Part shown: one piece after another, positions 40,011 through 44,540 of the stretch
How the letters are laid out: each line of letters opens with the position of its first letter
Position numbering within the stretch: position 1 is the first letter of the stretch
Assembly: GCA_023664385.1 (NCBI GenBank)
Contig: JAMPFU010000024.1
Span: forward strand, 1 to 44,540
DNA: 44,540 nucleotides
Reading direction: 5' to 3'
DNA from: Clostridium sp.
GTDB taxonomy: Bacteria; Bacillota; Clostridia; Lachnospirales; Lachnospiraceae
Translations under genes and position numbers: made by a program
Notes under the pieces: model-generated
Told to the model about the DNA's origin: nothing
Database searches by the model: none
Seen by the model: only the letters and a program-made list of their open reading frames with translations

Positions 40011-41711
40011 ATGGAAAAGCTCGATGTATTAAAATTTATAAAAAGAAAATCCATATATCGCAGAATCATATATATCCTTATGATTGCCATGCTTGTAATT
40101 TCTAGGCTGGCTAATATATATATGAATACAAAGGTTATCGTTATATATGCCTTTTTCCTTGCAGTATGTGCTGTTCTTGAATACATACTTTCACAAAAGA
40201 AAAGCGATGCTTCTGATGTGGTGCTGTATGTCTCAAAATGGGTTCAGCTATATGCTGCGATGCTATTTGAATATTTTGTGATCGAGCATACGCTTTTATT
40301 AGTTACAACCGGACTTTTGGAATTAATTTCCATTATTGAGCTTTTGCTTCATAAAATGGATTTTGATGCGTTTGATATCGGTATGAAAAAGATATTTTGT
40401 GCATTGCCCGCCGCTGTTCTTGCATTTATGATGTATGGCAAGTTTGGTGAGCTTGCATGGATATATTATATTGTTTATAAAATCTGTTCCTATGTCATTG
40501 CATTTTATATTGTAGCGTTTTTTGTTAATCAGGAAAAGTCGTACCGTACCAAGAACAACAAGCTGCAGCTTGAAAATTCCAATTATGAAAGCATAAATGC
40601 TAAGCTTATGGAATATCAGGAAAAGGTTGAGGCAGTCAATGAACAGATTAATTACCAAAAGATTGACCTAAATCGTGCCTATAAGGATTTGGAGAAAGCA
40701 AATGTTGAAATAGAGTCCCAAACGGAGCTTATGAAATATATGGCGTCAACCTTTGATGTGCCGGAGTGTATGAAGGTGATTGTTGATACAATTATTGAGG
40801 TTAAAAAGGCTAAAATATGTGCAATGTATATTGATAAGAATGTATACATGAATAATCTGCCTACCTGTGTAGTAAAATCTGCATATACCTCTATGACGGA
40901 CAGGTTTAAAAAGGAGGCAGATGATATATTTGCTGATTTTTCTTCTGACAGCTATTACCCGAAGCTGTTTAAGAACGAGCAAATTAGACAGTTTAAATTT
41001 ATCGGGGATACAAGCCTTCGTGCAATTTCTGTTTTGCCTTTAATAAAGGATGATAAGAAATACGGTTATGTGATGATTGGCTCCGACAAGGAGGGCTTCT
41101 TTGATAAAGGCTTTACATATTATGAAAACTGTATTATGCAGTTTAATATTTCCATAAAAAGTATTTTGCTGTATCTTCAGATGCGAAGCATGGCAAGGCG
41201 TGACGGACTTACAGGAATTTATAATAGAGTTTATTTCACTGAGCTTTTTGAAAAGGCAAAGGCATCTGCAAAAAAATACGACTACAAGCTGTCCGTTGCA
41301 CTTTTTGATATAGACAAGTTTAAGCTTGTAAATGATACTTACGGTCATCTTGCAGGAGATGAGGTCATAAAAATGGTTGCCTCCATAGATGACAAATATG
41401 CAGAAAAACACAGTGGATTTGCATGCAGATATGGTGGAGAGGAGTTTCTTCTCGTCCTTCCCGGAAAGGGTAAGGAGGAGGCACTTGAAATATTGGAAAG
41501 CATGCACGAGGAGATAAAGTCTACGGTTGTTAATTTCAATGGCACTGAAATCAACATTAACGTATGCGTAGGTCTTTCCGTATATCCTGATATATGCGAC
41601 AATGCAGATATACTCGTTGCAAGGGCAGATAAAGCCATGTATTATGGAAAACAAAACGGCAGGGGAAGACTTGTTGTTGACAATCCTGAAATTGATGCGG
41701 CGCTTGGATAA
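40011..41711 (+). CDS. Membrane GGDEF diguanylate cyclase
   Basis: A 566-residue protein that should make cyclic di-GMP. About five or six membrane segments lie in residues 20-170. A coiled coil of about 70 residues follows (KNNKLQLENSNYESINAKLM and onward), then a GAF-like domain (about 250-385, SVLPLIKDDKKYGYVMIGSD) and a GGDEF domain (about 400-555). The active-site loop reads RYGGEEF near 472-478, with MARRDGLTGIYNRVYF and FDIDKFKLVNDTYGHLAGDE upstream, all needed for activity. No R-x-x-D inhibitory site is seen before the loop. The start follows GGGAGAAA by 6 nt, directly after the FtsA-like gene. Confidence 0.92.
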   Translation: MEKLDVLKFIKRKSIYRRIIYILMIAMLVISRLANIYMNTKVIVIYAFFLAVCAVLEYILSQKKSDASDVVLYVSKWVQLYAAMLFEYFVIEHTLLLVTTGLLELISIIELLLHKMDFDAFDIGMKKIFCALPAAVLAFMMYGKFGELAWIYYIVYKICSYVIAFYIVAFFVNQEKSYRTKNNKLQLENSNYESINAKLMEYQEKVEAVNEQINYQKIDLNRAYKDLEKANVEIESQTELMKYMASTFDVPECMKVIVDTIIEVKKAKICAMYIDKNVYMNNLPTCVVKSAYTSMTDRFKKEADDIFADFSSDSYYPKLFKNEQIRQFKFIGDTSLRAISVLPLIKDDKKYGYVMIGSDKEGFFDKGFTYYENCIMQFNISIKSILLYLQMRSMARRDGLTGIYNRVYFTELFEKAKASAKKYDYKLSVALFDIDKFKLVNDTYGHLAGDEVIKMVASIDDKYAEKHSGFACRYGGEEFLLVLPGKGKEEALEILESMHEEIKSTVVNFNGTEININVCVGLSVYPDICDNADILVARADKAMYYGKQNGRGRLVVDNPEIDAALG

Positions 41712-41718
41712 ATTTTTG

Positions 41719-41747
41719 TTGTGTGAGGTTATATTTTTTATTATAAT
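41719..41747 (+). promoter_or_regulatory. Promoter of pta
   Basis: TTGTGT (41719-41724) and TATAAT (41742-41747) are 17 nt apart, 37 nt upstream of the GTG start. The same -35 hexamer occurs in the lipoprotein promoter at 21086. Confidence 0.6.
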
Positions 41748-41783
41748 AAATTATGAATTCTAATACTGAAGGAGAAGGAAACA

Positions 41784-42785
41784 GTGGGATTTATTGATAA
41801 TATCAAAGAGAGAGCAAAGAAAAACAAAAAAACAATTGTGCTTCCTGAGACAGCAGATATGCGTACGCTTGAAGCGGCACATAAAATCCTCAAGGATGAG
41901 CTTGCAAATATTATCCTTGTAGGGGACAAGGCTGACATTTTAAAGCGTGCAGGCGGCTTTGATTTAAGCGGTGCAGTTTTTGTTGACCCTTATAACTGTG
42001 ATAAGCTTAATGAGTATGTGAACCTTCTTATTGAGATTAGAAAGTCAAAGGGTATGACCTCAAGAGAGGCAAGGGAGCTTCTTCTTACGAATGTACTTTA
42101 TTTCGGATGCATTATGGTAAAGGCAGGAGATGCTGACGGCATGGTTGCAGGGGCGGTTAATTCCTCGGCAAATGTACTTCGTGCAGCACTTCAGATATTA
42201 AAGACGGCACCGGGAACAAAGCTTGTTTCTGCCTTTTTCCTTGTAGTTGTGCCAAACTGCGATATGGGAGCAAACGGAACATTTATATTCTCTGATGCAG
42301 GACTCAATCAAAGCCCTAATTCGGAGGAGCTTGCCGCTATCGCTGAGAGCTCTGCCAAATCCTTTGAGCTTTTGGTTGAGGAGGAGCCGATTGTGGCAAT
42401 GCTTTCACATTCCACAAAGGGAAGCGCAAAGCATCCTGAGGTTGATAAGGTAATAGAGGCATGTAAAATTGTAAATAAAGAATGTCCGAATTTAAAATGT
42501 GATGGTGAGCTTCAGTCTGACGCTGCAATCGTACCTGCTGTGGCATCTTCAAAGGCACCGGGAAGCTCAGTTGCAGGTAAGGCGAATGTACTGATATTCC
42601 CTGATCTTGATGCGGGAAATATTGGATATAAGCTTGTCCAAAGGCTTGCAAAGGCAGATGCCTATGGTCCTATTACACAGGGCATTGCAAGACCTGTAAA
42701 TGATTTGTCAAGAGGCTGCTCTGCTGACGACATTGTCGGTGTTGTTGCAATTACGGCTGTACAGGCACAGGCACTTGATGCCTAG
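41784..42785 (+). CDS. pta: Phosphate acetyltransferase
   Basis: A 333-residue enzyme that swaps CoA for phosphate on acetyl-CoA to give acetyl phosphate. Visible family features are KKTIVLPETADMRTLEAAHK, DGMVAGAVNSSANVLRAALQ, FIFSDAGLNQSPN, MLSHSTKGSAKHPEVDKV and LIFPDLDAGNIGYKLVQRL. The length matches the short Pta class without the N-terminal regulatory domain. The start is GTG with AAGGAGAAGGAA upstream. With the next gene it makes acetate and ATP, the main fermentation route of this group. A promoter lies at 41719 and a long hairpin separates it from ackA. Confidence 0.97.
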   Translation: MGFIDNIKERAKKNKKTIVLPETADMRTLEAAHKILKDELANIILVGDKADILKRAGGFDLSGAVFVDPYNCDKLNEYVNLLIEIRKSKGMTSREARELLLTNVLYFGCIMVKAGDADGMVAGAVNSSANVLRAALQILKTAPGTKLVSAFFLVVVPNCDMGANGTFIFSDAGLNQSPNSEELAAIAESSAKSFELLVEEEPIVAMLSHSTKGSAKHPEVDKVIEACKIVNKECPNLKCDGELQSDAAIVPAVASSKAPGSSVAGKANVLIFPDLDAGNIGYKLVQRLAKADAYGPITQGIARPVNDLSRGCSADDIVGVVAITAVQAQALDA

Positions 42786-42807
42786 AAAATATATGCTTTT
42801 AGGAATC

Positions 42808-42860
42808 GTATACCCATAATGAATACCGTTGCTTTTGGCATAGGTTCGTTATGGGTATAT
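42808..42860 (+). promoter_or_regulatory. Hairpin between pta and ackA
   Basis: A stem of about 16 bp (arm ATACCCATAATGAA at 42810-42823 with TTCGTTATGGGTAT at 42845-42858, G-U pairs allowed) has a 21-nt loop and is followed by a weak T-tract (GAATTTTTAAAT). It could partly end transcription after pta or protect the 3' end of pta mRNA, so making the two genes differ in expression. Confidence 0.6.
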
Positions 42861-42906
42861 GAATTTTTAAATATTATAAATATAATGAGTTTGGAGGTTT
42901 TTTGGA

Positions 42907-44097
42907 ATGAAAATTTTAGTGATTAACTGCGGCAGCTCGTCGCTTAAGTATCAGCTCATTGACTCTGACAGTGAGAATGTTCTTGCAAAGGGTATCTGTG
43001 AGAGAATAAAGCTTGATGGAACGCTTACCCATCAAAAGACGGGAGGGGCCAAGCTTACCATGGAGGCAGATATGCCTGACCATAGCGCCGCAGTAAAGCT
43101 TGTTTTAGATATGCTGACTGACAGTGAGCAGGGGGCAATAGCCTCCCTTGACGAGATAGATGCAATTGGACACCGTGTCGTTCATGGAGGAGAAAAATTT
43201 GCCAAGTCGGCAGTGATTACAGATGAGGTTCTAAGTGTCATAGAGGAGTGTAATGATCTTGCACCGCTTCACAATCCTGCAAATCTGATAGGGATAAGGG
43301 CATGTATGGAGCTTATGCAGGGAGTGCCTCAGGTTGCGGTTTTTGACACAGCATTTCATCAGACGATGCCGGATTATGCATATACCTATGGTATACCATA
43401 TGAATATTACGAAAAATACAAAATAAGACGCTACGGCTTTCATGGCACAAGTCATAGCTTTGTATCAAAAAGAACTGCCGAGCTTTTGGGAAAACCGCTT
43501 AGTGAAACAAAAATTATTGTATGCCATCTTGGAGGCGGGGCAAGTATATGTGCAGTGGAGGGCGGTAAGTCCATTGACACAACCATGGGTCTTACACCCC
43601 TTGAAGGTATTACAATGGGAACAAGAAGCGGCAACATTGACCCTGCAATTATAGAATTTATTGCCGCTAAGGAGAATAAATCCATAACCGAAATCATGTC
43701 TATGCTGAATAAGTCCTCAGGCGTTTATGGTATTTCGGGCGTATCTAGTGATTTCAGGGATTTGAATAAGGGGATTGCCGAAGGGAATAAGAGATGTGAC
43801 ATAGCCATGAAGGTTTTTTGCTATCAGGCGGCAAAGTTTATTGGCGGATATGCCGCTGCCATGAATGGCGTTGATGCTATCGCATTTACTGCGGGCGTTG
43901 GGGAAAACGACCCTGTAGTGAGAAAGCTTACTTGTGAGAGATTGTCTTATCTTGGAATTAACATAGATGACGAGGCAAACAGCATCAGGGGTGAGGAAGT
44001 AAGAATTTCTACGGATGCTTCTCCTATTAAAGTATTTGTTGTTCCTACAAATGAGGAGCTTGCCATAGCAAGGGAAACCGTTTCTCTTGTAAAATAA
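42907..44097 (+). CDS. ackA: Acetate kinase
   Basis: A 396-residue enzyme that makes acetate and ATP from acetyl phosphate and ADP. Visible motifs are MKILVINCGSSSLKYQLI (N-terminal ASKHA signature), HRVVHGGEKF, VFDTAFHQTMP with YGFHGTSHSF, IVCHLGGGASI, TMGLTPLEGITMGTRSGNID and FTAGVGENDP, all in the usual order. Length fits. The start has TTTGGAGG upstream, 9 nt before the ATG. It lies 121 nt after pta; the hairpin in between may tune the ratio. The ribosomal protein gene rpmF follows after a separate consensus promoter. Confidence 0.98.
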   Translation: MKILVINCGSSSLKYQLIDSDSENVLAKGICERIKLDGTLTHQKTGGAKLTMEADMPDHSAAVKLVLDMLTDSEQGAIASLDEIDAIGHRVVHGGEKFAKSAVITDEVLSVIEECNDLAPLHNPANLIGIRACMELMQGVPQVAVFDTAFHQTMPDYAYTYGIPYEYYEKYKIRRYGFHGTSHSFVSKRTAELLGKPLSETKIIVCHLGGGASICAVEGGKSIDTTMGLTPLEGITMGTRSGNIDPAIIEFIAAKENKSITEIMSMLNKSSGVYGISGVSSDFRDLNKGIAEGNKRCDIAMKVFCYQAAKFIGGYAAAMNGVDAIAFTAGVGENDPVVRKLTCERLSYLGINIDDEANSIRGEEVRISTDASPIKVFVVPTNEELAIARETVSLVK

Positions 44098-44122
44098 TTT
44101 AGCAAATAATTTTAATTTTCAG

Positions 44123-44151
44123 TTGACAATATATAACATAATTTGTATAAT
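44123..44151 (+). promoter_or_regulatory. Consensus promoter of rpmF
   Basis: TTGACA (44123-44128) and TATAAT (44146-44151) are exactly 17 nt apart, a perfect sigma-A promoter, as expected for a ribosomal protein gene. The leader to the ATG at 44206 is about 48 nt and holds AAGGAGGTG. Confidence 0.9.
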
Positions 44152-44205
44152 AGCAAAAGTGTGATTATTTACGCCAAGGTAAAGAGATAAAGGAGGTGTA
44201 ACCAT

Positions 44206-44385
44206 ATGTCAATTTGTCCAAAGAATAAAAGCTCAAAGTCAAGACGTGATAAGAGGAGAGCAAACTGGAAGATGACCGTTCCGGGTTTGGTAAAGTGCAG
44301 CAAGTGCGGCGAGCTTATGATGCCTCATAGAGTATGTAAGGCTTGTGGTTCTTACAACAAGAAGGAAATTATAAGTGCAGAGTAA
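44206..44385 (+). CDS. rpmF: 50S ribosomal protein L32
   Basis: A 59-residue basic protein of the large ribosomal subunit, too short to pass a 60-residue ORF cut-off. It opens with MSICPKNKSSKSRRDKRRAN and continues WKMTVPGLVKCSKCGELM and PHRVCKACGSYNKKEI, with the zinc-ribbon C-x2-C pairs (CSKC, CKAC) that mark the zinc-binding L32 form. AAGGAGGTG lies 8 nt before the ATG, behind a perfect promoter. The usual YceD (DUF177) gene does not precede it; ackA does. A terminator-like hairpin follows at 44403. The zinc-binding form needs zinc, unlike the cysteine-free paralogue some bacteria switch to. Confidence 0.97.
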   Translation: MSICPKNKSSKSRRDKRRANWKMTVPGLVKCSKCGELMMPHRVCKACGSYNKKEIISAE

Positions 44386-44402
44386 TTTTTGATAAAATAA
44401 AA

Positions 44403-44464
44403 AAGGGGCTGTCGCAGTAAGGATTTAAGGCACATAGCTGTTTACCCGTGACAAGCCCTCTTTT
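44403..44464 (+). terminator. Terminator after rpmF
   Basis: GGGGC-TGTC-GC at 44405-44415 pairs with the complementary GTGACAAGCCCTC at 44448-44460 (bulged stem, long loop) and is followed by TTTTATTTT. The region 44466-44540 beyond it shows no gene within the window. Confidence 0.65.
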
Positions 44465-44540
44465 ATTTTGTATTTTTATAACCTATGCTATCTAAGCATA
44501 TTAAGATATTTTGCTTTTCTATTATGGCTTGTGGGGCACT

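Overview
The window looks like a chromosome segment of an AT-rich Firmicute, most likely a gut or rumen Lachnospiraceae (Clostridia). The grounds are strong AGGAGG-type ribosome binding sites, near-consensus TTGACA-17-TATAAT promoters, a circularly permuted GH3 beta-glucosidase of the Butyrivibrio/Ruminococcus kind, an acetogenic pta-ackA pair, thiamine-precursor transport under a TPP riboswitch, a PolA without proofreading residues, and several protein families typical of that group. I cannot name a genus. The MCP suggests a chemotactic cell. Almost everything is on the + strand; only two genes (14772-15611) are on the - strand.

Layout. (1) 1-1247: the end of an unidentified ORF and three small helical proteins that look like partners of an LXG/type VII secretion effector. 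(2) 1571-3183: two unrecognised, probably co-transcribed genes ending in a terminator. (3) 3269-4690: a Mef-like MFS exporter behind a 26-codon leader ORF that overlaps a perfect 10-bp inverted repeat, a candidate attenuator. (4) 4690-10277: an AT-rich accessory island with a HEAT-like protein, two GNAT acetyltransferases, a RelB/YafQ toxin-antitoxin pair, gene remnants, and an HTH-membrane regulator with an ABC exporter whose permease is broken. Two repeat families lie between these genes: a 93-bp element placed just before successive genes (two full copies, one half copy) and a palindromic element (one bare copy, one carrying three internal hairpins). (5) 10497-14742: the permuted GH3 enzyme and a MATE exporter. 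(6) 14772-19596: regulators and small proteins, then an XRE-TPR regulator with a YxlEFG-like PLDc_N/ATPase/permease set. (7) 19619-21399: a DUF512 Fe-S protein and a small CxxC lipoprotein. (8) 21444-24545: TPP riboswitch, terminator and a thiamine-precursor uptake operon. (9) 24629-28015: a metallophosphoesterase and an L,D-transpeptidase with a repetitive charged cytoplasmic tail. (10) 28059-32165: MetH-type methionine synthase, ilvN, ilvC. (11) 32302-41711: MCP, a zinc-finger anti-sigma-like membrane protein, polA, coaE, a long FtsA-like ATPase and a GGDEF protein. (12) 41784-44385: pta, ackA and rpmF; rpmF (59 codons) is very short.

How the parts work together: regions 7-12 are mostly housekeeping (cofactor uptake, methionine and branched-chain synthesis, replication/CoA, acetate fermentation, ribosome). 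Regions 1-6 are environment-facing (secretion, drug export, toxin-antitoxin, acetylation, sugar hydrolysis). The most unusual material is non-coding: the repeat-linked gene series at 4690-7880 and the leader-ORF attenuator in front of the MFS exporter. All family assignments come from reading motifs by eye; no database search was run.
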